Shown: positions 18,405 through 31,662, numbered from the stretch's first letter. The stretch is 64,000 bases of DNA from Metabacillus endolithicus (GCF_023078335.1 NZ_CP095550.1:2834001-2898000); one strand, 5' to 3'. Made by a program: numbers and translations. The notes: generated from the sequence alone by a model not told the origin.

Positions 18405-18767
18405 ATGAATGCTAGAATACCAATCTTAAAGCTTCATAATTGTTTGCTTATCTCAATTCAGTGGGAGTTAGATGACCAAACTGCTCTACAATTTCAGGAA
18501 GATCTTCTTCATAAAATTCATGAGACAGGTGCAAATGGGGTTGTTATTGATTTAACGTCAGTTGATGTTATTGATTCTTTCATCGCAAAGGTCCTGGGTG
18601 ACGTAATTAGTATGTCGAAGCTTATGGGAGCAAAAGTTGTATTAACAGGAATACAGCCTGCTGTTGCCATTACATTAATTGAGTTAGGCATCCAGCTTGA
18701 GGATGTACAAACAGCTTTAGACCTAGAAAAAGGGCTTGAAACATTACAGCGGGAGTTGGGGGAGTAA
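18405..18767 (+). CDS. rsbS: Stressosome scaffold RsbS
   Basis: RsbS is a single-STAS-domain protein that forms the stressosome core with RsbR and binds RsbT. It has 120 residues with the phosphorylatable Ser in [13 protein letters not shown] (about residue 57). Start ATG 18405 lies 3 bases after the rsbR stop with GGAGGA inside the rsbR end. Phosphorylation by RsbT weakens the complex. The close spacing shows co-translation with rsbR and rsbT. Confidence 0.96.
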   Translation: MNARIPILKLHNCLLISIQWELDDQTALQFQEDLLHKIHETGANGVVIDLTSVDVIDSFIAKVLGDVISMSKLMGAKVVLTGIQPAVAITLIELGIQLEDVQTALDLEKGLETLQRELGE

Positions 18768-18770
18768 AGC

Positions 18771-19172
18771 ATGGAAAACCAATCCTGTGTTAAAATTGTC
18801 ACCGAATGGGACATTGTAGCAGCCCGCCAACTTGGTCGGAATGTTGCAAAAGAGCTTGGCTTCGGTACAGTGGATCAAGCGAGAATTACTACTGCTATAT
18901 CCGAACTAGCTCGTAATATATATCTATATGCAGGGCAAGGGGAGATGCGTATTGAACGCATTAATGACCTTGGAAAAAGTGGTTTGAAAATAACAGCCAT
19001 TGATAATGGACCGGGAATTCCTGATATTCGAAAAGTGATGGAAGACGGGTTTTCTACTTCTGGAGGTTTGGGTGCAGGTTTGCCGGGAGTCAAACGTCTA
19101 ATGGATGAATTTGATATTTCTTCCACAGTAGGTGAAGGAACAGATATTCAGGCGGTGAAATGGCTTCGGTAG
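18771..19172 (+). CDS. rsbT: Serine/threonine kinase RsbT
   Basis: RsbT is a GHKL-type anti-sigma-like kinase. It phosphorylates RsbR and RsbS on stress, then leaves the stressosome to activate the phosphatase RsbU. It has 133 residues, the family length, with the N box SELARNIYLYA and the ATP-lid motifs DNGPGIPD and GLGAGLPGVKRLMDE. ATG 18771 is 3 bases after rsbS with GGGGGAG ahead of it. Confidence 0.96.
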   Translation: MENQSCVKIVTEWDIVAARQLGRNVAKELGFGTVDQARITTAISELARNIYLYAGQGEMRIERINDLGKSGLKITAIDNGPGIPDIRKVMEDGFSTSGGLGAGLPGVKRLMDEFDISSTVGEGTDIQAVKWLR

Positions 19173-19182
19173 GAGGACGTAA

Positions 19183-20148
19183 ATGGATTATCGTGATTTT
19201 CTTGAGACAAAATATTCGGAGCTATTAAGAAATTACTTAAATGAACAAACAGAAACAGCACTTTATCAAGGACAAAAATTCAGTCGAAAAACGATTGAAC
19301 ATCAGATTCCACCTGAAGAAATCATTAGTACACATAGGAAAGTTCTTCAAGAGCTTTTCCCTGATATACAGCAAGAGGTTTTATCTTCATTAGATTTCCT
19401 GCTTGAGGTGATGATGGGATACGGATTAGCCTATCAAGAACATCAGAGTTTGAGAGACCAGCAGCTAGAGATTAGATCTGAAATCCAAATTGCCGCAAAT
19501 GTTCAGCAAACACTGTTAGAGACATCTGTTCCTGCTATTGATTCTCTGGATATTGGAGCCATAAGTGTTCCTGCAAAGCAAATGAATGGAGATTATCATC
19601 ATTTTGTTCAGGATGAACAAGGAATAAGTATCGCGGTGGCAGACGTTATTGGAAAAGGAATTCCGGCAGCGTTGTGTATGTCTATGATTAAATATGCGAT
19701 GGATAGTTTTCCGGAATCACGTAAAAATCCAAATCAAATCCTGGAAAATTTAAATAGAGTGGTTGAACGGAATGTAGATCCGAGCATGTTTATAACGATG
19801 TTTTACGGAATGTATAATACAGTTGACCACTTATTCACATATGCTTCAGCGGGACATGAACCGGGGTTTTATTACCATTCTTCAACCGGAGAGTTTGAGG
19901 ATCTTACTGCTAAGGGTCTTGTTTTAGGGATCGATCAAAACTACAAATATAAGCAGTATCAGAAGAATGTTAAACCAGGAGATATGGTAGTCCTATTATC
20001 AGATGGAGTAACAGAATCCAGGACTGACGAAGGGTTTGTTGAAAGATCAGCAATTACAGATTTAATTCATCAGAATATAGATCTATCGTCACAGCAGATT
20101 GTAGAAAAATCTACAGGCATTTTGAAAAAATGCAGGATTTCCAATTAA
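19183..20148 (+). CDS. rsbU: PP2C-type phosphatase RsbU, frameshifted near the C terminus
   Basis: RsbU, when bound by RsbT, dephosphorylates RsbV and so frees SigB. ATG 19183 has AGGAGGAC upstream. The N-terminal RsbT-binding domain (about 1-80) and a PP2C/SpoIIE phosphatase domain are present: ISVPAKQMNGDYHHF, VADVIGKGIPAAL and LLSDGVTES. As written the protein ends early with KKCRISN at 20148 (321 residues). One extra A in the A run 20125-20130 would continue it as MQDFQLRDDFTLI to a stop at 20187-20189, giving 335 residues, exactly the B. subtilis length. This is one of the window's homopolymer indels and probably an error. Confidence 0.93.
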   Translation: MDYRDFLETKYSELLRNYLNEQTETALYQGQKFSRKTIEHQIPPEEIISTHRKVLQELFPDIQQEVLSSLDFLLEVMMGYGLAYQEHQSLRDQQLEIRSEIQIAANVQQTLLETSVPAIDSLDIGAISVPAKQMNGDYHHFVQDEQGISIAVADVIGKGIPAALCMSMIKYAMDSFPESRKNPNQILENLNRVVERNVDPSMFITMFYGMYNTVDHLFTYASAGHEPGFYYHSSTGEFEDLTAKGLVLGIDQNYKYKQYQKNVKPGDMVVLLSDGVTESRTDEGFVERSAITDLIHQNIDLSSQQIVEKSTGILKKCRISN

Positions 20149-20183
20149 GGGATGATTTTACATTAATAATTATTAGAAGAATG

Positions 20184-20209
20184 GTTTAGCAGTATCTTTT
20201 ACAGGGTAT
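20184..20209 (+). promoter_or_regulatory. SigB-dependent promoter of rsbV-rsbW-sigB-rsbX
   Basis: GTTTAG (20184-20189), a 14-base spacer and GGGTAT (20204-20209) match the SigB consensus GTTTAA-N12-14-GGGTAT. It sits 36 bases before rsbV, where B. subtilis has its autoregulatory SigB promoter. The -35 covers the true rsbU stop codon. Confidence 0.9.
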
Positions 20210-20244
20210 GTAATAGCATAAAAGTTCTTTTGAGGTGATAACGG

Positions 20245-20577
20245 GTGAATTTAAAAGTAGAAATAAATAAACTTGGAGAACAAGCGATTGTCTCCGTCGC
20301 AGGTGAAATTGATGCTTATACAGCACCTAAGTTAAGAGAAGCCATCATACCATTAGCGGAAGAGCCGAATCCTAATATTACAATTAATTTAAAAAATGTA
20401 TCTTATATGGATAGTACGGGTTTAGGTGTGTTTGTTGGTTTGTTGAAAAGCGTAAGAAAAAACGGTGGGCAGTTAAATTTAGTAGAATTATCAGATCGTC
20501 TGGAGCGCTTATTTAGTATAACTGGACTAAGTGACATCATTGATATATCTTCAAAATCAGAGGGTGGGGTACAATGA
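20245..20577 (+). CDS. rsbV: Anti-anti-sigma factor RsbV
   Basis: Unphosphorylated RsbV binds RsbW and releases SigB. It is a 110-residue STAS protein with the phospho-acceptor serine in [11 protein letters not shown] (about residue 56). The start is GTG 20245 with GAGGTGATAACGG upstream. The stop overlaps the ATG of rsbW by four bases (ATGA), so the partners are made in step. The SigB promoter just upstream makes this gene autoregulated. Confidence 0.96.
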   Translation: MNLKVEINKLGEQAIVSVAGEIDAYTAPKLREAIIPLAEEPNPNITINLKNVSYMDSTGLGVFVGLLKSVRKNGGQLNLVELSDRLERLFSITGLSDIIDISSKSEGGVQ

Positions 20578-21056
20578 AGCAATTAGTAGATTATATAGAG
20601 ATGAAGGTTCCAGCCAAACCAGAATATGTAGGTATCATTCGTTTAACCCTCTCTGGGATTGCTAGTAGAATGGGATATTCATATGATGATATTGAAGATT
20701 TGAAGATTGCTACAAGTGAAGCTTGTACAAATGCTGTTCAGCATGCATATAAGAACAATGAAGAGGGCGAAGTGGTCGTTGGATTTGGTTTATATGAAGA
20801 TCGCTTAGAAGTAATGATTGCTGATAATGGCAAAAGCTTTGATTTTGAGAAAACTAAAGATGAACTTGGTCCTTATTCTGCTTCAAGTCCAGTAGACCAA
20901 CTTCCCGAAGGAGGTTTAGGTCTCTATTTGATGGAAACGCTCATGGATGAAGTCCGTGTCCATGTTAACGCTGGGGTAACGGTCTTCATGATCAAGTATT
21001 TAAGCGGGGAGCGAATAGATCATGGCACAACCATCTCAAAATATGAAGCTAACTAA
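20574..21056 (+). CDS. rsbW: Anti-sigma-B factor and serine kinase RsbW
   Basis: RsbW binds SigB to block it and also phosphorylates RsbV. It is a 160-residue GHKL kinase: N box [14 protein letters not shown]1 ADNGKSFDF, and G2 [16 protein letters not shown]. It starts inside the rsbV stop and its end overlaps sigB by 35 bases, the same tight arrangement as in B. subtilis. Confidence 0.96.
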   Translation: MKQLVDYIEMKVPAKPEYVGIIRLTLSGIASRMGYSYDDIEDLKIATSEACTNAVQHAYKNNEEGEVVVGFGLYEDRLEVMIADNGKSFDFEKTKDELGPYSASSPVDQLPEGGLGLYLMETLMDEVRVHVNAGVTVFMIKYLSGERIDHGTTISKYEAN

Positions 21057-21813
21057 AGAAGAGGTGAACGAGTTAATACTAGACTTTCAGAAAACAGAAA
21101 GTAAAGTAGCCCAATTGGCACTCGTTGAACACTATACAGGTTTAGTTGAAACCTTAGCGAAGAAATATTCCAAAGGGAAAAGCTTTCATGAAGATCTTAG
21201 ACAGGTGGGTATGATTGGTTTACTGGGCGCTATTAGAAGATATGACCCTACTGTTGGAAAGCCGTTTGAAGCTTTTGCCATTCCAACAATAATTGGAGAA
21301 ATCAAACGTTTCTTAAGAGACAAAACATGGAGTGTTCATGTTCCGAGAAGGATTAAAGAATTAGGACCCAAGATTAAGGCTGCTGTAGACAAGTTAACAA
21401 ATGAAAATCAACGATCTCCACAAGTTAGGGAGATAGCGGAATACCTGGATGTAACTGAAGAGGAAGTATTAGAAACGATGGAAATGGGGAAAAGCTACCA
21501 GGCTTTATCGGTCGACCATTCTATTGAGGCTGATTCTGATGGAAGTACCGTTACCATACTTGATATTGTTGGTTCGCAAGAGCAGGGGTACGAAAAAGTG
21601 AATCAAAAACTAATGCTTCAGAGTGTATTGCATGTTTTATCAGATCGAGAAAAGGAAATTATCGAATGTACGTTTATTTTGAATAAAAGTCAAAAAGAGA
21701 CTGGTGAACAGTTAGGTATCTCTCAAATGCATGTATCAAGGCTGCAAAGGAGAGCCATTCAAAAATTAAGAGAAGCACTGTCAAAAGACATGCCCCCGGA
21801 GTTAAATAAATGA
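21022..21813 (+). CDS. sigB: RNA polymerase sigma factor SigB
   Basis: SigB directs the general stress regulon. ATG 21022 lies inside the rsbW gene after GGGGAGCG. The 263-residue protein has region 2 (HEDLRQVGMIGLLGAIRRYDP, shown here in part: GLLGAIRRYDP; and AFAIPTIIGEIKRFLRD), region 3 (VPRRIKELGPKI) and region 4 (LSDREKEIIECTFI, QKETGEQLGISQMHVSRLQ). It recognises GTTTAA/GGGTAT promoters such as the one at 20184. It is near-collinear with B. subtilis SigB. Confidence 0.97.
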   Translation: MAQPSQNMKLTKEEVNELILDFQKTESKVAQLALVEHYTGLVETLAKKYSKGKSFHEDLRQVGMIGLLGAIRRYDPTVGKPFEAFAIPTIIGEIKRFLRDKTWSVHVPRRIKELGPKIKAAVDKLTNENQRSPQVREIAEYLDVTEEEVLETMEMGKSYQALSVDHSIEADSDGSTVTILDIVGSQEQGYEKVNQKLMLQSVLHVLSDREKEIIECTFILNKSQKETGEQLGISQMHVSRLQRRAIQKLREALSKDMPPELNK

Positions 21814-22409
21814 TTGTTCAAGACTATAATCAACATGTTCATACATTAGCGTTTCAGTTACCGAAAGCAGGGAAATCGTGTTGTGGTGATAGCTTTTTTA
21901 TAAAAGCAACAGACGAATATTTAATTTGTGCCTTAGCCGATGGGTTAGGTAGTGGGGAACGGGCAAATGAATCCTCCGCAGCAATAAGTTCGTTAGTCGA
22001 AAAGAATGATGATAAAGATGTAGAAGATTTGATGAAATTATGTAATGAAGAGCTGAAAGATAAACGGGGAGCAACTGTTTCTATCTTAAAGGTAGACTTT
22101 AAGACAAGAGAATTTACCTATAGCTCCGTTGGTAATATACGATTTATTCTTTGTGCGCCATCCGGGACTTATATATATCCTCTTCCGATATTAGGATATC
22201 TTTCTGGTAAACCTCAAAAGTATCGTACACAAACCTACACATATGAACAAGGCTCTAAGTTTATCATTCATACTGACGGATTAGTTCTTCCGGGGATAAA
22301 GGCACTATTAAATAAAGGTGAATCTGTCGAAGATCTATCACGACAACTTGAAGAATATACAAAAACATTAAATGATGATTTAACATATATAGTCGGTCAG
22401 CTATTCTAA
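21810..22409 (+). CDS. rsbX: PP2C-type feedback phosphatase RsbX
   Basis: RsbX dephosphorylates RsbS and RsbR, which resets the stressosome after stress. It is a 199-residue PP2C protein with SCCGDSFFI, ALADGLGSGERANESS and IIHTDGLV. The ATG overlaps the sigB stop (ATGA). It closes the operon; a terminator follows within a few bases. Confidence 0.95.
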   Translation: MIVQDYNQHVHTLAFQLPKAGKSCCGDSFFIKATDEYLICALADGLGSGERANESSAAISSLVEKNDDKDVEDLMKLCNEELKDKRGATVSILKVDFKTREFTYSSVGNIRFILCAPSGTYIYPLPILGYLSGKPQKYRTQTYTYEQGSKFIIHTDGLVLPGIKALLNKGESVEDLSRQLEEYTKTLNDDLTYIVGQLF

Positions 22410-22411
22410 GG

Positions 22412-22436
22412 AAATAGTGGGCCGACTATTTTTAAT
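22412..22436 (+). terminator. Terminator after rsbX
   Basis: AAATAGT pairs with ACTATTT around GGGCCG and is followed by TTTAATTT. Confidence 0.75.
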
Positions 22437-22554
22437 TTACAAACTAGGACAATATTTTAAACTTAACATGGCCATTTATTTTAATAGAACAAATATATTT
22501 GGTAAAATGTTTACATGTGCTTGAAGGAATATAACTCAGTTGGAGGATTCGGAT

Positions 22555-24717
22555 ATGGAAGAAAAACAAACTAAAATCATGCAGCATATTAGCAAGGAAC
22601 TTGCAATCAATATAAAACAGGTTGCGAATGTTATTTCATTATTAGAAGAAGGCAATACAGTTCCATTTATTGCCCGTTATCGAAAAGAGCAAACTGGTGC
22701 ATTGGATGAAGTGCAGATACGTGATATATTCGAGAAATGGACATACATACAAAACCTTGAAAATCGCAAAGAAGAAGTATTGCGTTTAATTGAAGAGCAA
22801 GGGAAGTTAACTGAACAACTTGCTGTTGATATTAATAAAGCAATGAAGCTTCAACAGGTAGAAGATTTATATAGACCATATAAGCAAAAGAGAAGAACGA
22901 AGGCGACTGTTGCAAAGGAAAAAGGGTTAGAGCCACTTGCAACTTGGATTCTAAGTTTGCCAAGAGAAGGGGATATCCAACTCAAGGCAAAAGGATTTAT
23001 AAATGAAGAAAAAGGGGTAACATCAGTAGAAGAGGCTATACAAGGTGCACAAGATATTGTAGCAGAACAAATCTCAGATCAGCCAAAATATCGCCAATGG
23101 ATTAGAGAGTTAACGTTCCGAAAAGGATCTATTTCTTCTGTAGCAAAGGATGAAGAAAAAGATGAGAAGAATGTTTATGAAATGTATTATGAGTATGAAG
23201 AGCCAATCCAGAAAATTGTTCCTCACCGTGTTTTGGCGATTAACCGAGGTGAAAAAGAAGATATATTGCGCATATCCCTTCAGCCGCCAACTGATCAGAT
23301 ACTAGATTACCTTCAAAAAGAAGAGTTGAAGGGGAAAAAATCGGTTGTGAATGATTTGGTGATTGAGACAATAGAAGATGCGTATAAGCGTCTTATTCAA
23401 CCATCAATTGAGCGTGAAATCAGAAAAGAGTTATCAGAAAAGGCAGAGGACCGTGCAATACATATTTTTTCTGAAAATCTAAGAAATCTACTCCTTCAAC
23501 CACCATTGAAAGGAAGAATGGTACTAGGTGTTGACCCTGCTTTTAGAACAGGCTGTAAATTAGCTGTTGTAGATCCAACTGGAAAAATGCTGCATATTGG
23601 AGTGGTATACCCTCATCCGCCTGTTAATAAGAAAGAGCAAGCAAAAGAAAAGGTACTAGATGTTCTAAAACAATTTAATATAGAGGTTGTTGCAATCGGA
23701 AATGGAACAGCATCCAGAGAAACAGAACAATTCATTGCAGATATATTAAGGGAATTAGCTGGAGATATATCATATCTTATCGTTAACGAAGCAGGAGCAA
23801 GTGTGTATTCAGCATCAGAACTTGCGAGGGAAGAGTTCCCTAATTTACAGGTAGAAGAAAGAAGTGCTGTTTCTATTGCAAGAAGACTTCAGGATCCTTT
23901 AGCTGAACTAGTTAAGATTGACCCTAAATCGGTTGGTGTAGGGCAATATCAACATGATGTTTCACAAAAGAAACTAAATGAATCACTAACATTTGTTGTT
24001 GAAACAGTTGTAAACCAGGTTGGAGTTAACGTAAATACTGCCTCATCTTCCTTACTTCAGTATGTAGCTGGACTCAGTAAGGCAGTTGCAAACAATGTTG
24101 TGAAAAAAAGAGAAGAGTTAGGAAGATTCTCTAACCGCAAACAACTAAAAGATATCCCTCGTCTAGGAGCAAAAACATATGAGCAATGTATTGGCTTCCT
24201 ACGAGTTCTTGATGGAGATCATCCACTAGATCGGACAGGTATTCACCCTGAACGCTATGGGGAGGTTGAGAAACTATTGAAGCAATTAAGTGTTTCTTTG
24301 GCCGACTTAGGAAGTGAAGAATTAAAAGACAAGGTGAAAAGTTTAAATCTAAAAGAAACAGCTGATGTATTATCGATTGGGGAGCTAACTTTAAAAGATA
24401 TATGTGATGCATTAATTCGTCCTGAGCGGGACCCGCGTGATGAAGTTGCGAAGCCTTTGTTAAAAAAGGATGTATTAAAACTGGAGGACTTGCAGCAAGG
24501 AATGGAGCTTCAAGGAACAGTTCGCAATGTTGTCGATTTTGGAGCATTTGTTGATATCGGGGTAAAACAAGATGGATTGGTGCATATCTCTAAACTTAGT
24601 CGCTCTTTTGTAAAACACCCATTAGATGTTGTATCTGTTGGTGACGTTGTAACAGTTTGGGTGGATGATGTGGACTTCAAGAAAGGTAGAGTAGCACTTA
24701 CAATGCTAAAGAGCTGA
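22555..24717 (+). CDS. tex: RNA-binding transcription-accessory protein Tex
   Basis: Tex is a conserved nucleic-acid-binding protein tied to transcription and translation quality control. ATG 22555 is preferred over TTG 22540 because GGAGG lies 8 bases before the ATG. The 720-residue product is within one residue of B. subtilis YdcI. Domains are in the usual order: N-terminal HTH-like domain (VPFIARYRKEQTG), YqgF/RNase H-like domain starting at GVDPAFRTGCKLAVVD, helix-hairpin-helix modules (NTASSSLLQYVAGLS, FSNRKQLKDIPRLGAKTYEQ) and a C-terminal S1 domain (GTVRNVVDFGAFVDIG). It follows the sigB operon as in B. subtilis. Confidence 0.96.
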   Translation: MEEKQTKIMQHISKELAINIKQVANVISLLEEGNTVPFIARYRKEQTGALDEVQIRDIFEKWTYIQNLENRKEEVLRLIEEQGKLTEQLAVDINKAMKLQQVEDLYRPYKQKRRTKATVAKEKGLEPLATWILSLPREGDIQLKAKGFINEEKGVTSVEEAIQGAQDIVAEQISDQPKYRQWIRELTFRKGSISSVAKDEEKDEKNVYEMYYEYEEPIQKIVPHRVLAINRGEKEDILRISLQPPTDQILDYLQKEELKGKKSVVNDLVIETIEDAYKRLIQPSIEREIRKELSEKAEDRAIHIFSENLRNLLLQPPLKGRMVLGVDPAFRTGCKLAVVDPTGKMLHIGVVYPHPPVNKKEQAKEKVLDVLKQFNIEVVAIGNGTASRETEQFIADILRELAGDISYLIVNEAGASVYSASELAREEFPNLQVEERSAVSIARRLQDPLAELVKIDPKSVGVGQYQHDVSQKKLNESLTFVVETVVNQVGVNVNTASSSLLQYVAGLSKAVANNVVKKREELGRFSNRKQLKDIPRLGAKTYEQCIGFLRVLDGDHPLDRTGIHPERYGEVEKLLKQLSVSLADLGSEELKDKVKSLNLKETADVLSIGELTLKDICDALIRPERDPRDEVAKPLLKKDVLKLEDLQQGMELQGTVRNVVDFGAFVDIGVKQDGLVHISKLSRSFVKHPLDVVSVGDVVTVWVDDVDFKKGRVALTMLKS

Positions 24718-24739
24718 AGGTGAGTAAAGAAACCAAAAA

Positions 24740-24769
24740 GAAACACTGCTTTTAGGAGCAGTGTTTTTC
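24740..24769 (+). terminator. Terminator after tex, overlapping the cmpA 3' end
   Basis: AAACACTGCT pairs with AGCAGTGTTTTT around TTTAGG. The cmpA stop codon on the other strand (24752-24754) lies inside this hairpin, so the same DNA encodes the CmpA C terminus EKHCS. Confidence 0.9.
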
Positions 24770-24865
24770 TCTATAGAAAAACCAGCATTGATTAAGTAGT
24801 TTTATTTGATAGCGATTTTTTTCTAAAAACGCCCGCTGCATTTGATTTTGTAACCAAGATGGCAT
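24752..24865 (-). CDS. cmpA: Cortex morphogenetic protein CmpA (37 aa)
   Basis: CmpA is a very small protein that acts in the sporulation quality-control path that removes the coat protein SpoIVA through ClpXP when the spore envelope is faulty. ATG 24865 on the minus strand follows AAGGAGG by 8 bases and encodes 37 residues beginning MPSWLQNQMQRAFLEKNRY and ending CWFFYREKHCS. B. subtilis CmpA is also 37 residues, has the same pattern, and lies between tex and the sprT-like gene. It is too short for many gene finders. Its presence is good evidence that the organism makes endospores. Confidence 0.93.
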   Translation of the reverse strand: MPSWLQNQMQRAFLEKNRYQIKLLNQCWFFYREKHCS

Positions 24866-24958
24866 TGCTCATACCTCCTTAACTATTATAATGGAGTATG
24901 GGTGTTTATAATGTATGCACTGGGCAAGTGTGGTGTTACATATATGGAGGAATTTTAT

Positions 24959-25423
24959 ATGAATGATGAAAAACTGCAACAATTGGTGGAAGACATTTCA
25001 ATAAGCTTATTTAGAAAACCATTTAAGCATAAAGCAATCTTTAACAAAAGATTGAGAACAACTGGTGGGAGGTACATGCTAAGCACCCATAACATTGATA
25101 TTAATCCAAAGTATTATCTTGAACATGGACTGGAAGAAATGATTGGGATCATTAAACATGAGCTATGTCACTATCATCTTCATATAGAAGGAAAGGGATA
25201 TAAGCACGGAGACCAAGATTTTAAATTATTATTAAAAGAAGTGGGTGCACCTAGATTTTGTACTCCTTTAAAAACTGATTCTAAAAAAAGACAAGCCTCT
25301 CTCATCTATAAGTGTTCAGCTTGTCATCATGAGTACAAAAGAAAAAGAAAAGTAGACACAACTCGTTTAGTTTGCGGTAAGTGTGCTGGTAAAATCTATC
25401 TTTTAAAAGGGGTTGACTCTTAA
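24959..25423 (+). CDS. SprT-like metallopeptidase-fold protein
   Basis: This is a 154-residue SprT-family protein (YdcK in B. subtilis). Its zinc-peptidase motif is HELCHYHLH near residue 63, and the C terminus has a zinc ribbon with CSACHHEYKRKRK and CGKC. Function in Bacillus is not known; eukaryotic SPRTN relatives digest DNA-protein crosslinks. ATG 24959 is chosen because TGGAGG lies 8 bases upstream and the protein then matches the family length; the frame extends further upstream without a good site. Confidence 0.9.
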   Translation: MNDEKLQQLVEDISISLFRKPFKHKAIFNKRLRTTGGRYMLSTHNIDINPKYYLEHGLEEMIGIIKHELCHYHLHIEGKGYKHGDQDFKLLLKEVGAPRFCTPLKTDSKKRQASLIYKCSACHHEYKRKRKVDTTRLVCGKCAGKIYLLKGVDS

Positions 25424-25495
25424 GTTGATACTATGTTAAATTATAAAAGCCGTCGTTGATGGCGATCGAAAAATAAAGTTAAGTACTATCAATTC

Positions 25496-25524
25496 TTGAC
25501 AAGACATGCTTTAATAAATATAAT
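25496..25524 (+). promoter_or_regulatory. Consensus SigA promoter of the tRNA-rRNA cluster
   Basis: TTGACA, a 17-base spacer and TATAAT: a perfect consensus promoter 23 bases before the first tRNA, as expected for stable RNA. Confidence 0.93.
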
Positions 25525-25547
25525 TAAAGAAGTCTGTTAGAAATTAT

Positions 25548-25622
25548 TCCGCAGTAGCTCAGTGGTAGAGCTATCGGCTGTTAACCGATCGGTCGTAGGT
25601 TCGAGTCCTACCTGCGGAGCCA
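25548..25622 (+). tRNA. tRNA-Asn(GTT)
   Basis: Cloverleaf with TCCGCAG/CTGCGGA acceptor, anticodon GTT, TTCGAGT T-loop and encoded CCA. Confidence 0.97.
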
Positions 25623-25625
25623 TAT

Positions 25626-25716
25626 GGGGAAGTACTCAAGAGGCTGAAGAGGCGCCCCTGCTAAGGGTGTAGGTCGCGTGAGCGGCGCGAGGGTTCAAAT
25701 CCCTCCTTCTCCGCCA
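25626..25716 (+). tRNA. tRNA-Ser(GCT)
   Basis: Long variable arm typical of tRNA-Ser, anticodon GCT, acceptor GGGGAAG/CTTCTCC with one G-U pair, encoded CCA. Confidence 0.96.
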
Positions 25717-25725
25717 TATTACAAT

Positions 25726-25797
25726 GGCCCATTGGTCAAGCGGTTAAGACACCGCCCTTTCACGGCGGTAACACGGGTTCGAATCCCGTATGGGTCA
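25726..25797 (+). tRNA. tRNA-Glu(TTC)
   Basis: Acceptor GGCCCAT/ATGGGTC with anticodon TTC. Unlike its neighbours it has no encoded CCA, so the end must be added after transcription. Confidence 0.96.
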
Positions 25798-25816
25798 TAA
25801 TTATATTGTTAGAGAG

Positions 25817-25857
25817 TAGGAAGTGGGCGCACTTGTAGCTCACCTCCTATTTTTTCT
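25817..25857 (+). terminator. Terminator after tRNA-Glu
   Basis: A 12-bp stem (TAGGAAGTGGGC with GCTCACCTCCTA, one mismatch) followed by TTTTTT. It splits the tRNA cluster into two transcription units or limits read-through. Confidence 0.85.
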
Positions 25858-25932
25858 CGGATATGATTAAGTGTTATCAGGTTATATAGTTTAAAGTGAA
25901 GTTAAGTTATTTACACTTCATGAAAAAACTTT

Positions 25933-26009
25933 GGTCCGGTAGTTCAGTTGGTTAGAATGCCTGCCTGTCACGCAGGAGGTCGCGGGTTCGAGTCCCGTCC
26001 GGACCGCCA
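25933..26009 (+). tRNA. tRNA-Asp(GTC), copy 1
   Basis: Acceptor GGTCCGG/CCGGACC, anticodon GTC, encoded CCA. An identical gene lies at 32251, and the upstream ~25 bases are also alike. Confidence 0.97.
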
Positions 26010-26109
26010 TTATTTACTGGTATTAATTACTAGTTGAAATTACTTCGTTAGTTTGATATCATTAGATTCTTGTTGCTTAAGGTATAAATGTTTTGCGACA
26101 TAACTTCAA

Positions 26110-26184
26110 TGGGCTATAGCCAAGCGGTAAGGCATCGCACTTTGACTGCGACATGCGTTGGTTCGAATCCAGCTAGCCCAGCCA
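26110..26184 (+). tRNA. tRNA-Gln(TTG)
   Basis: Acceptor TGGGCTA/TAGCCCA, anticodon TTG, encoded CCA. Confidence 0.96.
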
Positions 26185-26211
26185 TTTATATTCACTTATT
26201 TAAAAAATGAA

Positions 26212-26287
26212 GAGCCATTAGCTCAGTTGGTAGAGCATCTGACTTTTAATCAGAGGGTCGAAGGTTCGAGTCCTTCATGGCTCACCA
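26212..26287 (+). tRNA. tRNA-Lys(TTT)
   Basis: Acceptor GAGCCAT/ATGGCTC, anticodon TTT in CTTTTAA, encoded CCA. Confidence 0.97.
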
Positions 26288-26299
26288 TTTACACACCTT

Positions 26300-26385
26300 G
26301 CGGGTGTGGCGGAATTGGCAGACGCGCTAGACTTAGGATCTAGTGTCCTTGTGACGTGGGGGTTCAAGTCCCTTCACCCGCACCA
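26300..26385 (+). tRNA. tRNA-Leu(TAG)
   Basis: Acceptor GCGGGTG/CACCCGC, long variable arm, anticodon TAG, encoded CCA. Confidence 0.97.
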
Positions 26386-26415
26386 ATGTTTTTTTGTATC
26401 AGTGAAACTGATTTC

Positions 26416-26501
<86 letters not shown>

Positions 26502-26534
26502 GAAGAACACACAAAAAATATTTTGAAAAAAGTA

Positions 26535-26564
26535 TTGACTTGTTAGTTCTTAAGGTGTTATTAT
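26535..26564 (+). promoter_or_regulatory. Internal promoter before tRNA-Arg and the rRNA genes
   Basis: TTGACT (26535-26540), an 18-base spacer and TATTAT (26559-26564) lie about 34 bases before tRNA-Arg. It can feed the last three tRNAs and 16S. Confidence 0.65.
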
Positions 26565-26597
26565 TGTAAAGTCGCTCGTTAAGATAAATTAAATTAT

Positions 26598-26674
26598 GCG
26601 CCCGTAGCTCAATTGGATAGAGCGTTTGACTACGGATCAAAAGGTTAGGGGTTCGACTCCTCTCGGGCGCGCCA
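26598..26674 (+). tRNA. tRNA-Arg(ACG)
   Basis: Acceptor GCGCCCG/CGGGCGC, anticodon ACG (A34 expected to become inosine), encoded CCA. Confidence 0.97.
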
Positions 26675-26678
26675 TATA

Positions 26679-26755
26679 CGGGAAGTAGCTCAGCTTGGTA
26701 GAGCACTTGGTTTGGGACCAAGGGGTCGCAGGTTCGAATCCTGTCTTCCCGACCA
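26679..26755 (+). tRNA. tRNA-Pro(TGG)
   Basis: Acceptor CGGGAAG/CTTCCCG, anticodon TGG, encoded CCA. Confidence 0.97.
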
Positions 26756-26768
26756 GTCGAGTCACCTT

Positions 26769-26842
26769 GCGGGTGTAGTTTAGTGGTAAAACCTCAGCCT
26801 TCCAAGCTGATGATGAGGGTTCGATTCCCTTCACCCGCTCCA
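26769..26842 (+). tRNA. tRNA-Gly(TCC)
   Basis: Acceptor GCGGGTG/CACCCGC, anticodon TCC, encoded CCA. It ends 105 bases before mature 16S. Confidence 0.97.
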
Positions 26843-26849
26843 AAAAAAT

Positions 26850-26881
26850 GATCTTTGAAAACTAAACAAAACCAAGCGTGC
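26850..26881 (+). other. 5' half of the 16S processing stalk
   Basis: This segment (GAAAACTAAACAAAA core) is complementary to 28513-28546 after 16S (TTTTGTTTAGTTTTGA core). Together they form the long precursor stem cut by RNase III. Confidence 0.8.
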
Positions 26882-26947
26882 AAATGTTAATTTCGATTAA
26901 CAAAAAACGTACTATATAGTACAAACTTTTATGAGCTATATCAACTC

Positions 26948-31610
<4,663 letters not shown>

Positions 31611-31617
31611 TAAAGCG

Positions 31618-31662
31618 TAAGCTTAGTGAATTGAATTGTAAATCGTTATCTAGTTTTGAAGG
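31618..31662 (+). other. 3' arm of the 23S processing stalk
   Basis: TCGTTATCTAGTTTTGAAGG (31643-31662) is the near-complement of 28571-28590, and the flank AGTGAATTGAATTGT pairs with ACAATTCAAGTAATTCACT on the 5' side. Confidence 0.75.

Noticed and set aside
24131..24547. 138-codon frame opposite tex
   Set aside because: It is fully inside the conserved tex coding region, with no ribosome site and no recognisable domain.
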